Assembly: GCA_045645985.1 (NCBI GenBank)
Contig: JAZRJV010000038.1
Coordinates: 1-64,000, forward strand
Source: RGIG9060 sp045645985
GTDB lineage: Bacteria; Spirochaetota; Spirochaetia; Treponematales; Treponemataceae
Direction of reading: 5' to 3'
Length of the DNA stretch: 64,000 nucleotides
In this document: one piece after another, positions 31,080 to 40,778 of the stretch
Layout: each line of letters starts with the position of its first letter
How positions within the stretch are numbered: position 1 is the stretch's first letter
Position numbers and translations under genes: made by a program
The notes under the pieces: generated by a model
What the model saw: the letters and a program-made list of their open reading frames with translations, nothing else
Database searches by the model: none
Told to the model about the DNA's origin: nothing

Positions 31080-31961
31080 CTAACTATTTTTTGAAGATAA
31101 ATACGAAACAAAAAATCCTACTGTACAACAAATTAAACCAACAACTAAAGCACCTAAAGATGTTGCAAAAGTTTCGCCAATAAGTCCGTTACAACAAGTA
31201 ATAATCATTCCAAGTGGAAAAACTGTAAAAATTGAACCGATTACAAGTCCAAAGATTGCGCCGTAAGTTTGAGATGGAGTTTTTTCCATCAATAGTCTTA
31301 CAAGATAAGCACCAAACAAAAGTCCGATTAAAATTCCAAATGCAGTTGGAATCATCAAAGGAATATTAAAATCAGAAACAGAACCAATTACAGTTGCGTA
31401 AGTTCCTATTGCAAGTAATAAAAATGAACCAGAAATTCCAGGAATAATCATTGCGATTGCGCCCAAGAATCCAGAAGCCATCAAAATAAAAAATAATGGC
31501 ATTGTAAGTTCTGTGTAAATAATTGTAGAAGTTGAAATATCTTTGAAAACTGTCATCGCAATCATTATTGCAAGAGAAATTACAAAACAAATTATAGTTG
31601 ATAGATAAGGCTTTTTGTTTTTTTCAGAAATTTCTTGCATTGAAGATTTTATCTTTCTGTAAATTAAAGGAATACTTCCAGCGATAATTCCAACAAAGAA
31701 AAGATTTGTTTGCATTGGATAATTTTCAAATAAAAAAGTAATTACTTTACTAAATCCGATAATTCCTGCAACCATTCCTAAACCAAGAGGCAAAAGAAAT
31801 TTCCATTCAGAAATGATTTTTTTTATGTTTAGAGAAATTACATTTATCAATCTGTCGTAAATGTTAAATACAACTGCGATGGTTCCGCCAGAAACTCCAG
31901 GAATTACATTTCCAACGCCAAGAATAATTCCAATAAAAAAAAGTTTTATTGATTCAATCAT
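31080..31961 (-). CDS. DUF368 polyprenyl-phosphate transporter-like membrane protein
   Basis: Integral membrane protein of about 293 residues with some eight helices. The N-terminal FFIGIILGVGNVIPGVSGGT is diagnostic of DUF368, and MIIPGISGSFLLLAIGTY is the matching second repeat. Members of this family have been shown to return undecaprenyl phosphate across the cytoplasmic membrane for cell-wall synthesis. AAGGA precedes the ATG at 31961; an upstream ATG at 31988 has no such site. It is convergent with the peptidase gene. Confidence 0.9.
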   Translation of the reverse strand: MIESIKLFFIGIILGVGNVIPGVSGGTIAVVFNIYDRLINVISLNIKKIISEWKFLLPLGLGMVAGIIGFSKVITFLFENYPMQTNLFFVGIIAGSIPLIYRKIKSSMQEISEKNKKPYLSTIICFVISLAIMIAMTVFKDISTSTIIYTELTMPLFFILMASGFLGAIAMIIPGISGSFLLLAIGTYATVIGSVSDFNIPLMIPTAFGILIGLLFGAYLVRLLMEKTPSQTYGAIFGLVIGSIFTVFPLGMIITCCNGLIGETFATSLGALVVGLICCTVGFFVSYLSSKNS

Positions 31962-32061
31962 AAAATCCTTCACTTTCACTTTATACAAAAGTGGGACTAT
32001 CTAAAAAATCCATATTGAAAAAATTAGACAGTCCCTACTAATAAATGTATTAAATTTTCAA

Positions 32062-33633
32062 TTAAATATCAAAAATTTCTGAATAAGCTTTTAATGCTCC
32101 GTCAACTTGACCAGCCAAAACTTGTTTTGTAAGTTTTTTACCAAGTTGAACACCTTCTTGGTCAAAACTGTTCAAGTTCCACAAGAATCCTTGGAACATA
32201 ATTTTGTTTTCAAAGTGAGCAAGTAAAGCTCCCAATGATTCTGGATTTAATTGTTTTCCGTGGATAAGGCTTGAAGGGCGTTCTCCGTCGAAAGTTTTGT
32301 TAGGGTCTTCGTCAGATTTTCCACAAGCAAATGCTACGATTTGAGCAACTAAGTTTGCACAAAGTTTTTTCTGGCTTGAAGAACCGTCAACTTGGATATC
32401 TTCTCCTCGTTGATTATCCATAAATCCTACGAATTGAAGTGGAACGATATCTGTTCCTTGGTGCAACAACTGATAGAATGAGTGTTGTCCGTTTGTTCCA
32501 GGTTCACCTAAAAGAACAGGTCCTGTAACATAATCAACTTTATCTCCAAAACGGTTTACATGTTTTCCGTTTGATTCCATATCAGCTTGTTGAAGGTGAG
32601 CTGGGAATCGGCTTAATGCTTGGCTGTAAGGAAGAACTACAGTTGAAGGATAACCTTGTACATTTCTTTCGTAAAGACCGATAAGAGCATCCAACAAAGC
32701 AGCGTTCTTTTTGATGTCTTTTTCTGTAGCAAGTTTATCAGCTTCGTTTGCGCCTTTTAAGAAATCTGCAAAAACATCTGCACCAAAAGCCAAACTTAAA
32801 ACCGCTCCACCAACTGCTGAAGTTGAAGAATATCTACCACCGATATAATCATCAATATAGAAAGAAGCAAGATATGCAGGATTGTTTGCAAGTGGACTTG
32901 TTTCTGAAGTTACAGCAATCATGTGTTTTGATGGATTTAATCCAGCTTTTTCTAAGAAACCTTTTACAAAAAGTTCGTTTGCAAGAGTTTCTTGTGTTGT
33001 TCCAGATTTTGAAACTAAGATAAATAATGAGTGTGCTAAATCTAATGAAAGAGCAACTCCAGCTCCGTCGTCTGGGTCAACATTTGAAATGAATTTAGCT
33101 TCCATTTTGAGTTTGTTATTTTTTCTTGCCCATTGTTCTAATGCAAGATACATTGCTCTTGGACCTAAGTCTGAACCACCAATACCGATTTGAACAACTG
33201 TTGTAAATTTTTCGCCATCAGCATTTGTGATTTTTCCAGAATGAACTTTTTCAGCAAATTCTGCGATTGCATCTTGTTGAGATTTGTAAAATTCTCTTTT
33301 ATTTACACCTTCTGAAATTACATCTTTTCCAAGTTGTCCGCGAGTTAAGTGATGAAGAACTAAGCGTTTTTCTCCAGTGTTAATCATTGCACCTTCGTAC
33401 AATTCTTGGAATTTTTCTGTTGTTTGCATTTCATCAGATAGTGATTGTAAAACAGTAAGAATTTGATCGTTTACTTGTTTTGCAGCATAGTTATAAGTTA
33501 ATCCACCTGCCATTGAAACAGAACATGATTTTACTCTTTCGCCATCAAGTACATCTTTTAAAACTACTTGACCTTTTAATGACATAAGTTTTTTGTAAGA
33601 ATCTTGCTTATCAAGATTTTCCCAAGTTACCAT
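32062..33633 (-). CDS. pgi: Glucose-6-phosphate isomerase
   Basis: Interconverts glucose 6-phosphate and fructose 6-phosphate in glycolysis. Signatures include VQIGIGGSDLGPRAMYLAL, LVSKSGTTQETLAN, GGRYSSTSAVGG and GEPGTNGQHSFYQLLHQG. The length of 523 residues is within the usual range. AGGAGG lies six bases before the ATG. It is monocistronic, with argR upstream in the same direction. Confidence 0.96.
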   Translation of the reverse strand: MVTWENLDKQDSYKKLMSLKGQVVLKDVLDGERVKSCSVSMAGGLTYNYAAKQVNDQILTVLQSLSDEMQTTEKFQELYEGAMINTGEKRLVLHHLTRGQLGKDVISEGVNKREFYKSQQDAIAEFAEKVHSGKITNADGEKFTTVVQIGIGGSDLGPRAMYLALEQWARKNNKLKMEAKFISNVDPDDGAGVALSLDLAHSLFILVSKSGTTQETLANELFVKGFLEKAGLNPSKHMIAVTSETSPLANNPAYLASFYIDDYIGGRYSSTSAVGGAVLSLAFGADVFADFLKGANEADKLATEKDIKKNAALLDALIGLYERNVQGYPSTVVLPYSQALSRFPAHLQQADMESNGKHVNRFGDKVDYVTGPVLLGEPGTNGQHSFYQLLHQGTDIVPLQFVGFMDNQRGEDIQVDGSSSQKKLCANLVAQIVAFACGKSDEDPNKTFDGERPSSLIHGKQLNPESLGALLAHFENKIMFQGFLWNLNSFDQEGVQLGKKLTKQVLAGQVDGALKAYSEIFDI

Positions 33634-33661
33634 TGGTAACCTCCTTGTTATATTAAATTAT

Positions 33662-34135
33662 TTATTCTTCTACTTCTGGAATTTTGTTCTTAAGTGAAGC
33701 TAAGAAATCTTTTCCAGAATAACCTTCTCGCAAACATGCAAAAACACAATTATCGCCACCAGCAATAGTCCCGATAACTTCATCTAAAGCCAGTGTATCA
33801 AGTGCAGATGCAACAACATCAGCGTGCCCTGAATAAGTTTTAATTACAGCGATATTTCCAGAACATTCTATAGAAATATACCCCCGTAAAAAATCTTGCA
33901 CCACTGTAAACTCAGATTCTTTGCGTTCATCTTCGCTTGGAAGTGCATAAATGTATCCGTTATTTCCGTCAGAAATTTTACCAATTTTAAGAAGTTTCAT
34001 ATCTCTAGAAAGGGTTGCTTGAGTTACTTCATATCCTTCTTTTTGAAGAAGCCCCAAAAGAATTTCTTGAGATTCAATTCGATTATTTTTTATCAACTTT
34101 TTTATACTTTTTAATCTTGAATTTCGACCTTTCAC
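33662..34135 (-). CDS. argR: Arginine repressor family regulator
   Basis: ArgR/AhrC-type hexameric regulator that binds ARG boxes with arginine as corepressor. The winged-helix region carries IESQEILLGLLQKEG and VTQATLSRDMKLLKI. The C-terminal oligomerisation domain has ALDEVIGTIAGGDNCVFACLREG with the Asp residues that bind arginine. The best start is GTG at 34135, since GAGG lies seven bases upstream, giving 157 residues. No arginine biosynthesis genes are in the window. Confidence 0.9.
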   Translation of the reverse strand: MKGRNSRLKSIKKLIKNNRIESQEILLGLLQKEGYEVTQATLSRDMKLLKIGKISDGNNGYIYALPSEDERKESEFTVVQDFLRGYISIECSGNIAVIKTYSGHADVVASALDTLALDEVIGTIAGGDNCVFACLREGYSGKDFLASLKNKIPEVEE

Positions 34136-34161
34136 TACAAACCTCGTATATTTATGTAACA

Positions 34162-34190
34162 ACTATGTATAAAAATGCGATTATTGTCAA
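34162..34190 (-). promoter_or_regulatory. argR promoter
   Basis: A perfect TTGACA (34190-34185), 17 bp, CATAGT (34167-34162) on the minus strand, about 27 bases upstream of the GTG start. Confidence 0.6.
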
Positions 34191-34229
34191 GTCTGTATTT
34201 TCTAGGGGTTTCTATCCAAAACTTTATAC

Positions 34230-34258
34230 TTGAATCTATAGAAAATATCCAATATATT
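34230..34258 (+). promoter_or_regulatory. Promoter of the TPR/plsC pair, apparently leaderless
   Basis: TTGAAT (34230-34235), 17 bp, TATATT (34253-34258), six bases, then the ATG at 34265. Confidence 0.6.
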
Positions 34259-34264
34259 TGAAGC

Positions 34265-35008
34265 ATGATTAAATTTAATTTTCTTTTAGCAATTTTGATT
34301 GCGTTTTTTACAACTTTTACTTTTGCACAACTTCCAACTGAATATTATCAATTCAGAGATGATATGTATAATTTTTCCAAAACTCCAACTGAAATGGAAG
34401 AAATCGGAAAAGAACTTTTGCAAAAAGCAGATGCAGAACTTTCTGGCTACGAAAAATATCTTGCAAAAGCCCGATACGAATTTATTTTAGGAAGAGTTTG
34501 GTTTTATCAAAATGAAAATGATAAAGCTGGAAGTCACTACGACAAAGGAATTGAATACGCAGAACTAGCCATAAAAGAAAAAAGTGGCGCACAATCACAG
34601 TTGATTTATGCTGAAAATATTAGCGCAAACTGTGCAGTAAAACCTGTTAGCTATGTTTTAACTTGGGGAGTAAAAATTGCACCTCTTACAAAAAAAGTTT
34701 TAGGTTTTGATGCAAAAAATGGTGCCGCTTTGTATATGCAAAATGCACAAGATGTTTATGCCCCAGCTCCATTTAATAATCACAAAAGAGGAATCAAAAA
34801 AATGTCAGAGTTGCTTAACAACACAAATGTAACTTTAGACAAAGATGATAAATTCAATGTGATAAGTTCAATCGGATATGCTTATATGCAACAAAAAAAT
34901 TATACAGAAGCAATTAAGTGGCTTGAAGATTCAGTTAAAATTTATCCAGGAAATAAATATGTTCAATCATTAGTTGATGAATGTAAAAATCTTTCAAAAT
35001 CAAAATAG
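34265..35008 (+). CDS. Exported tetratricopeptide-like protein
   Basis: A 247-residue protein with a signal peptide (FLLAILIAFFTTFTFAQ). The mature part is helical with TPR-like repeats: YLAKARYEFILGRVWFYQ and, clearest, ISSIGYAYMQQKNYTEAIKW. Periplasmic location and a scaffolding role are inferred. It has its own promoter and precedes plsC by nine bases, so an envelope-related operon is likely. No closer family recognised. Confidence 0.75.
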   Translation: MIKFNFLLAILIAFFTTFTFAQLPTEYYQFRDDMYNFSKTPTEMEEIGKELLQKADAELSGYEKYLAKARYEFILGRVWFYQNENDKAGSHYDKGIEYAELAIKEKSGAQSQLIYAENISANCAVKPVSYVLTWGVKIAPLTKKVLGFDAKNGAALYMQNAQDVYAPAPFNNHKRGIKKMSELLNNTNVTLDKDDKFNVISSIGYAYMQQKNYTEAIKWLEDSVKIYPGNKYVQSLVDECKNLSKSK

Positions 35009-35017
35009 GAAAACAAA

Positions 35018-35755
35018 ATGGCATATAAAAAAGGCGATTCTCTCATTATAAAAAATCCATTATTCTCGTTTGCTTGTCATCTTACATTTTATGCAATTTT
35101 TCCGATTGCCTGGCTTGTTTATTTGGCGTTATATCGAGGAAGTATAAAAAATAAATGGCGCATCAAAGAATTTTTGAAATCCCAAAAGAACGCAAAAGCG
35201 ATTATGGTTTCTAATCATACAACTTTTTTTGACCCAATTTTAACAAGCGCATCGATTTGGCCATATTGTATGTATCACACTTTACTAGAAGCCACAGTTT
35301 GCACTCCAGTTTTGGGAACTTTTATTCAACTTTTAGGTGGAATGCCAGTTCCAAGAGGAAAAAACGGAACAGAGAGATTTATAGAAGGAATAAAACTTGG
35401 TTTAACAAAACGCCCTTTTGTTCACATTTATCCAGAAGGCGAATGTTTTGTTCATAATCAACAAGTACAAAAATTTCATCGTGGAGCATTTTTAGCTTCA
35501 AAAGAATTGAACATTCCTGTAATTCCTTCTGCAACAGTTTTCAAAGAACCAATTTCAATTTTTGGTTGGAAAAGTCGTCGACCAAGAGCTGAATATCATA
35601 TTTTAGAACCAATTTATCCAAATCAATTTGAAAACGAAAAAGATTTTGCAGAATTTACACAAAAAATAATTCAAGCAGAAATTGACCGCTGTAACGGAAC
35701 TCACAGATTTTTCAAAGGAAGAATGGAAAGAATTGGCGGAATCAACGCTGAATAA
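35018..35755 (+). CDS. plsC: 1-acyl-glycerol-3-phosphate acyltransferase family protein
   Basis: PlsC-type acyltransferase of phospholipid synthesis, 245 residues. The catalytic HX4D motif is in SNHTTFFDPIL and the phosphate-binding motif in HIYPEGECF; GGMPVPRGKNG is the second conserved block. A membrane segment (FYAIFPIAWLVYLAL) precedes them. AGGAAAACAAA provides the ribosome-binding site. It is cotranscribed with the exported TPR protein. Specificity for lysophosphatidate is assumed from the family. Confidence 0.9.
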   Translation: MAYKKGDSLIIKNPLFSFACHLTFYAIFPIAWLVYLALYRGSIKNKWRIKEFLKSQKNAKAIMVSNHTTFFDPILTSASIWPYCMYHTLLEATVCTPVLGTFIQLLGGMPVPRGKNGTERFIEGIKLGLTKRPFVHIYPEGECFVHNQQVQKFHRGAFLASKELNIPVIPSATVFKEPISIFGWKSRRPRAEYHILEPIYPNQFENEKDFAEFTQKIIQAEIDRCNGTHRFFKGRMERIGGINAE

Positions 35756-35803
35756 ATATCATTTTATTTGATAAATTTATTTTTCAATTATCTTTTATTT
35801 CTC

Positions 35804-35832
35804 TTGTATTAAAATTCTCTTTAGGATAAAAT
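35804..35832 (+). promoter_or_regulatory. Promoter of the UvrD-type helicase gene
   Basis: TTGTAT (35804-35809), 17 bp, TAAAAT (35827-35832), 12 bases to the ATG. The 5' leader would be only about five nucleotides. Confidence 0.5.
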
Positions 35833-35844
35833 TTTTAAAACCTT

Positions 35845-37845
35845 ATGCAAATCGAAGAATTACGAAAAGAACTTAACAAAGAACAATTTGAAGCAGTTAC
35901 AACTCTAAACGGACCACTTTTGATTATCGCAGGTGCCGGAAGTGGAAAAACTCGAGTTATCACATATAGAATCGCTCACATGCTAGAAAGCGGAATCCCA
36001 CAAAGTCAGATTTTAGCGCTAACTTTTACAAACAAAGCCGCCAAAGAAATGGAAGAACGAGTTAAAGCTCTTACGGGAAAAAAGTTGCAGAATTTAACAG
36101 TCTCCACTTTTCATGCTTTTGGTGTAAAAATTTTACGACAAGATATTGATAAACTTGGTTGGCGAGAAAACTTTTCAATTTACGATGATGTAGACCGAAA
36201 TCAACTTATAAAAGAAACAGGACGAGAACTAGGATTTACAGCCGACGCTTTAGATGTTTTCAAAATCGGGAATTTGTTTTCAAATATCAAAATTGGAAGA
36301 TGGGATTGGCAATCTGCAAACGATATGTACAAGCCTCTTTACGAAGGTTACCAAGAAGGATTAAAACTTTTTAACGCTGTTGACTTTGACGACTTAATCG
36401 GACTTCCTATCAAACTTTTTCATGAACATCCTGAAGTTTTGGAAAAATACAGAAATCGATACAAATACATCATGGTTGACGAATTTCAAGATACAAGTTT
36501 GCAACAATATGAATTTATGCACTTGCTTGCGGATAAAAATGTTGCAGTTGTAGGCGACGACGACCAATCAATTTACAGTTGGCGTGGTGCAAACTACGAA
36601 AACATTCTTCAGTTTGAAAGAGATTTTCCAGATGTAAAAGAAATTCGCCTTGAACAAAATTATCGTTCTACAGAAACAATTTTGGCTGCAGCAAATGGTG
36701 TAATTTCCCACAATACAAACCGAAAAGATAAATCACTTTGGTCTGGAAATGGTTCTGGAAAGCCTATCGAAATTTATATGCCCGAAAATGAAGCTGCAGA
36801 AGCAGATTTTATCGTAGAAAGCATCATGGGAATTGCGATGAATGAAAAACGCAAATACGATGATTTTGGCGTTTTAATTAGAGCAAACACTTTATCCCGA
36901 GCCATAGAAGAAGCGTTTTTGCAAGCAAATGTTCCTTACACAATGTCTGGAGGAACAAGTTTTTTCCAACGAAAAGAAATAAAAGACATTATCAGTTATC
37001 TTCGTGTAATTGCAAATCATGATGATGATATAAACCTATTGCGAATTATCAACACCCCTCGCCGAGGAATTGGTCGAAAAACTATCGAGCAAATAAATGA
37101 AATTGCAAATTCACAAAATTGTTCTCTTTGGACAAGTATCACCGCACTTTTATCGGCACAAGAAAGTCCACTTGGAGAAAAAACAAAACAAGATTTGCAA
37201 AGTTTTGTAGATTTAATTACTAATCAAAGAGCTTCACTTCTTGGTGGGAAAGGTCTTGCAAAAAAAGTAAAAGCGATGGTTGAAGAAATCAATTATTGGG
37301 ATTTTTTAATTACAGAATATCAAAAGAACGAAAAAGCTGCTCGATTCAAATTTTTGAATATCGAAAGTCTTATCAATTCTATCGAAACATGGGAAAACAA
37401 TCCTGATAACTTTGATTCTGGACTTTACGCTTATTTAAACAGAATTACGCTTCTTTCAAGAGACGATATGGAAGACGATGGCTTAAAAGGAAAAGTAAAT
37501 TTGATGACAATTCACGCTTCAAAAGGCTTGGAATTTCCTATCGTTTTTATTGCAGGCGCTGAAGAAGGAATTATTCCACACGCCCGCTGTCTTGAAGAAG
37601 ACCCAAACAACATCGAAGAAGAACGCAGACTTTTTTATGTTGCAATTACTAGAGCTCAAGATAAATTGTATATTTCATCCTGCCAAAAACGACGAAAAAT
37701 GCAAAATGTTGTAGATTGCGTACCGTCGCCTTTTTTAGATGAAATTCCTGCAAACTTAGTTGAATATCATGAACCAGAAACAAAAGTTTCAGACGAAAAG
37801 GCCTTAGAATTTTTGCAACAAATGATGAATAAATTTACTATTTAG
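35845..37845 (+). CDS. UvrD/PcrA/Rep-type ATP-dependent 3'-5' DNA helicase
   Basis: Superfamily 1 helicase of 666 residues acting in repair or replication restart. All motifs are present: IAGAGSGKTRVITYRI (Walker A), LALTFTNKAAKEM, DEFQDTSLQQYEF (Walker B), VVGDDDQSIYSWRGA, LEQNYRST, LMTIHASKGLEFPIVFI and RRLFYVAITRAQ. At 666 residues it is nearer to Rep than to UvrD (about 720), and it lacks the long C-terminal tail of PcrA. It is transcribed alone. The exact subfamily was not resolved. Confidence 0.93.
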   Translation: MQIEELRKELNKEQFEAVTTLNGPLLIIAGAGSGKTRVITYRIAHMLESGIPQSQILALTFTNKAAKEMEERVKALTGKKLQNLTVSTFHAFGVKILRQDIDKLGWRENFSIYDDVDRNQLIKETGRELGFTADALDVFKIGNLFSNIKIGRWDWQSANDMYKPLYEGYQEGLKLFNAVDFDDLIGLPIKLFHEHPEVLEKYRNRYKYIMVDEFQDTSLQQYEFMHLLADKNVAVVGDDDQSIYSWRGANYENILQFERDFPDVKEIRLEQNYRSTETILAAANGVISHNTNRKDKSLWSGNGSGKPIEIYMPENEAAEADFIVESIMGIAMNEKRKYDDFGVLIRANTLSRAIEEAFLQANVPYTMSGGTSFFQRKEIKDIISYLRVIANHDDDINLLRIINTPRRGIGRKTIEQINEIANSQNCSLWTSITALLSAQESPLGEKTKQDLQSFVDLITNQRASLLGGKGLAKKVKAMVEEINYWDFLITEYQKNEKAARFKFLNIESLINSIETWENNPDNFDSGLYAYLNRITLLSRDDMEDDGLKGKVNLMTIHASKGLEFPIVFIAGAEEGIIPHARCLEEDPNNIEEERRLFYVAITRAQDKLYISSCQKRRKMQNVVDCVPSPFLDEIPANLVEYHEPETKVSDEKALEFLQQMMNKFTI

Positions 37846-37870
37846 AACATAGCGTATAAAAAAAGAATTT

Positions 37871-38629
37871 TTAAGGATGTTTACGAGTTCCTTCGTAAGA
37901 GACGCTCCATAAAAAAAGGCCTTGTGGAGGAGCGGTAAATCCTGCAAGTTTACGATTTTTTGCTTCTAAAACTTGTCTAAAATAATTTTCGTCGTAACCT
38001 TTTTTTTCAAATTCGATTAAAGAGCCTGTTATTGAACGAACCATTTTCCACAAGAAAGCGTTGGCGGTAATTTCAAAAACTAAATAATCTCCATCAGGAT
38101 AAAATATTGCTTTTTCGATAAATCTGTATTTTGAAGGACTGGGATCAGACGCATAAGCAAAAGTTGTACAATCAAGTTCACCATAAAGACAACTTGCCAT
38201 TTTATTTAATCGATTTATGTCTGGACGATATCGTATTGCCCAAGAATATGGCATTTGATGTGCCATGGGATTTTCGGCACAATTTATAAAATAACGATAA
38301 GTTCTTGAAGTTGCATTAAATCTTGCACTAAAATCCATAGGAACTTCTTTTGAGTCAACAATTCGAATATCTTGTGACAAAAGAGAATTCATCGCTGGAA
38401 TATAATTTTTTGCGTCCATATTATCGATGGGCGAAATAAAAGTTACAGTTTGTCCAACTGCGTGAACACCAGAGTCGGTTCTCCCGGAACCTTGCGCATC
38501 AGTTTGCTTCTTGTGGATTTTTTCTAAAACTTTTTCGATTTCGCCTTGTACAGTTCTTGTGTTGTCTTGTCGTTGCCAGCCACAAAAATTAGTTCCGTCA
38601 TAAGAAACAGTAAGCATGATATTTTTCAT
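37871..38629 (-). CDS. truA: tRNA pseudouridine(38-40) synthase
   Basis: Converts uridines 38-40 in tRNA anticodon arms to pseudouridine. The N-terminal TVSYDGTNFCGWQRQ and the catalytic Asp in GSGRTDSGVHAVGQ are diagnostic; FLWKMVRSITGSLIEF is the conserved C-terminal block. The length is 252 residues. Its ATG overlaps the stop of the DUF2225 gene (ATGA), so translation is coupled. Confidence 0.95.
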   Translation of the reverse strand: MKNIMLTVSYDGTNFCGWQRQDNTRTVQGEIEKVLEKIHKKQTDAQGSGRTDSGVHAVGQTVTFISPIDNMDAKNYIPAMNSLLSQDIRIVDSKEVPMDFSARFNATSRTYRYFINCAENPMAHQMPYSWAIRYRPDINRLNKMASCLYGELDCTTFAYASDPSPSKYRFIEKAIFYPDGDYLVFEITANAFLWKMVRSITGSLIEFEKKGYDENYFRQVLEAKNRKLAGFTAPPQGLFLWSVSYEGTRKHP

Positions 38630-39696
38630 TTAAAATCATCCATTGAAAAATCTGGCAAATCGTCAAAAGACATATCGTCGATTGATATATTATCATCTGA
38701 AAAACTTGGGAAATCATCTAAATCTAAAGAAAAAGACGAAGATGCTTCAGCAGGTTTTTCTTCTGTAAAATTTTCAGCAACAGATGAAACATTTTCTGTA
38801 AAATCTTCATCTTCTGTTTCGATGAAATCAATATTTTGAGCATCTTTCAATTCAGCGGCAATGTTATCGTACAATTCTCGTGAATGTTCTAGCAAAGGTC
38901 CAGGTTTTGCTTTAGATGATTTACCTAAACCAAAAATTCTTGCAATAGAATGTTTACAACTTTCTATTTTTTTCAATCTTGCTTTTATATCTGAACGCTG
39001 TCCATATTTATATTCCAACAAACAGGATAGATAAATAACACCGTCATAACCATAGTTTTTATCCAAATCTGGTCCGAAAGAAGAAATGTTTGTGATACTT
39101 TCTTTATGTTCCATTTCAAGATTCAAAGATTCTTGATACAAAAATAAAGATTTTTTATAAAAAGTATCTCTTACAAAATCGTAATTTTTTTCAGGATACA
39201 ATTTATTCATATCATCACATAACCACGCAAGTCGCAAACAAATCTGTGCTTTTTTTATCGTAGGAGAATAAGATGCAGGCATTTTTTCATAGCACAACAA
39301 AGCTAAATAATAGCCGGCACAACCTTCTAATAAAGTTCTGTCTCGTTTAAAATCATAATGAGGAAAAATATTTTTTACAATTTCAGAGCGTTCATGTGAA
39401 GAATTATATAAAACATCAGCTGTTTTTGAATCATTAAAAGATGTCATATCGTTCCATAACATCGCAGTATCACAATGAGAACAAACTGCTACGGAATAAA
39501 TCAAAGGATAAATCGTACCATATTTAGCAGATGGTTCGTAGGTTCGTCTAAGTTCATCAGTTAATCCACCTGCAATTAAACGGCCGCCTCCAGAAAGTAA
39601 TTCTTCCCGAGGAAATGGCTTTTTGCAAACAGGACAGATAACACTTTGTTTTGTGTAATATGTTATAGATAAAGTTTTTTCTTTTTCATTCTTCAT
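38626..39696 (-). CDS. DUF2225 family protein
   Basis: Cytoplasmic protein of about 356 residues. The N-terminal ICPVCKKPF and SVAVCSHCDTAMLWND give two CxxC pairs, probably a zinc ribbon, matching DUF2225. The middle is helical and TPR-like (TLLEGCAGYYLALLCYE). The C-terminal 70 residues are acidic with repeated DDL/DDF clusters (DLDDFPSFSDDNISIDDMSF). Function is unknown; the family is common in spirochaetes and firmicutes. The start at 39696 lies nine bases after a promoter -10. Coupled to truA. Confidence 0.8.
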   Translation of the reverse strand: MKNEKEKTLSITYYTKQSVICPVCKKPFPREELLSGGGRLIAGGLTDELRRTYEPSAKYGTIYPLIYSVAVCSHCDTAMLWNDMTSFNDSKTADVLYNSSHERSEIVKNIFPHYDFKRDRTLLEGCAGYYLALLCYEKMPASYSPTIKKAQICLRLAWLCDDMNKLYPEKNYDFVRDTFYKKSLFLYQESLNLEMEHKESITNISSFGPDLDKNYGYDGVIYLSCLLEYKYGQRSDIKARLKKIESCKHSIARIFGLGKSSKAKPGPLLEHSRELYDNIAAELKDAQNIDFIETEDEDFTENVSSVAENFTEEKPAEASSSFSLDLDDFPSFSDDNISIDDMSFDDLPDFSMDDFK

Positions 39697-39705
39697 TGTA
39701 AATCT

Positions 39706-39734
39706 ATTATACACCTTTATTCAGTAATTGGCAA
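39706..39734 (-). promoter_or_regulatory. Promoter of the DUF2225-truA pair
   Basis: TTGCCA (39734-39729), 17 bp, TATAAT (39711-39706) on the minus strand, nine bases from the ATG at 39696, leaving an almost absent leader. The -35 lies inside the end of the ybbR-like gene. Confidence 0.6.
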
Positions 39735-40778
39735 AGATAAATTATCTTCTGTTTTAGATTCTTCTATCTGTTCATCTGTATCAGTTGTTGAAGTTTCATC
39801 GGTGATTTCTTCGTTTTCTTTAGGAACAGGAATTTCAACAAAATCAACAATGTTAACTTGTGCAACCTCAGGTTCAATTTTATCAACAGTAATTCCATCT
39901 GGAACAACCACCGAAAAAGGTAAAGCGTAACTTCCACTTGTTTCTATTGAAGAACAATCCACTTGAACAGAAAGAGGCGACAAAACAAATTTATCTAATT
40001 CATTTTTATTTCCTGATAAAGTTACCTTATAAGGAATATTTGAATTTTCAACAGCCAAACCGTCTTTTAACGAATAATAAAAAACAACAGAACTTTCCAA
40101 CTGTTTTGTTGTTTTAATTGGTTTTATGTTAACTGACGCAAAAATCTCTTTTTCATCAGAAATACTTAATCTATTGTTGTAATTGATAACATCCACTTGT
40201 TGCGTAAAATCTGAAGATTTTCCATCCACATTTATAGGACTTGTTTCAAGAAAAGATGTTTTTTCCACTAAAGATTTACTTCCTGTAACTTGAACAAAAC
40301 TAGGAGAAAGCGCGTAAGAAGATATTTCATAACCTTTAGCACAAGTTCCAGATAGATTTACCTTTAATGGAACTAAAACAGTTTCTTTAGACTCTAATAC
40401 CAATTCAACAAACTTAGGATTTACCGACACTTCAATTTTTTCTATATTGGTTGCTTTTTCTGAAAACTTAATTGATACAGGAACTTTGTATGTTCCAGGT
40501 TCAGCATACTTACTTAAATCAATATAAGTTTCAAAGTCCTTTCCCTCTAACGAATCAATTTCAGTAGGAAGCCCACGAACAGAAATACGAACACTCCGAC
40601 GAATATCATTAACATAAGTCAAATTGCTTGAATTTTCTATTTTAGGAACAACTACAAAAGATTTTCTGTCTAAAAACGCTATTTGACAAATTATATATGT
40701 AATAACAGCAAGCAATATGCAAATAACTTTTACTTTCCAATTTTCTCTAATTTTTTGAATAAATTTATCAATCGTCAT
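39717..40778 (-). CDS. YbbR-domain protein (CdaR-like)
   Basis: Extracytoplasmic protein of 353 residues with an N-terminal membrane helix (KVICILLAVITYIICQIAF) and three or four YbbR beta repeats (for example VRISVRGLPTEIDSL and VPLKVNLSGTCAKGYE). The C-terminus is acidic and Thr-rich. In Gram-positive bacteria the homologue CdaR binds and modulates the diadenylate cyclase CdaA; the gene overlaps cdaA here by 11 bases, which supports the same partnership. Confidence 0.88.
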   Translation of the reverse strand: MTIDKFIQKIRENWKVKVICILLAVITYIICQIAFLDRKSFVVVPKIENSSNLTYVNDIRRSVRISVRGLPTEIDSLEGKDFETYIDLSKYAEPGTYKVPVSIKFSEKATNIEKIEVSVNPKFVELVLESKETVLVPLKVNLSGTCAKGYEISSYALSPSFVQVTGSKSLVEKTSFLETSPINVDGKSSDFTQQVDVINYNNRLSISDEKEIFASVNIKPIKTTKQLESSVVFYYSLKDGLAVENSNIPYKVTLSGNKNELDKFVLSPLSVQVDCSSIETSGSYALPFSVVVPDGITVDKIEPEVAQVNIVDFVEIPVPKENEEITDETSTTDTDEQIEESKTEDNLSLPITE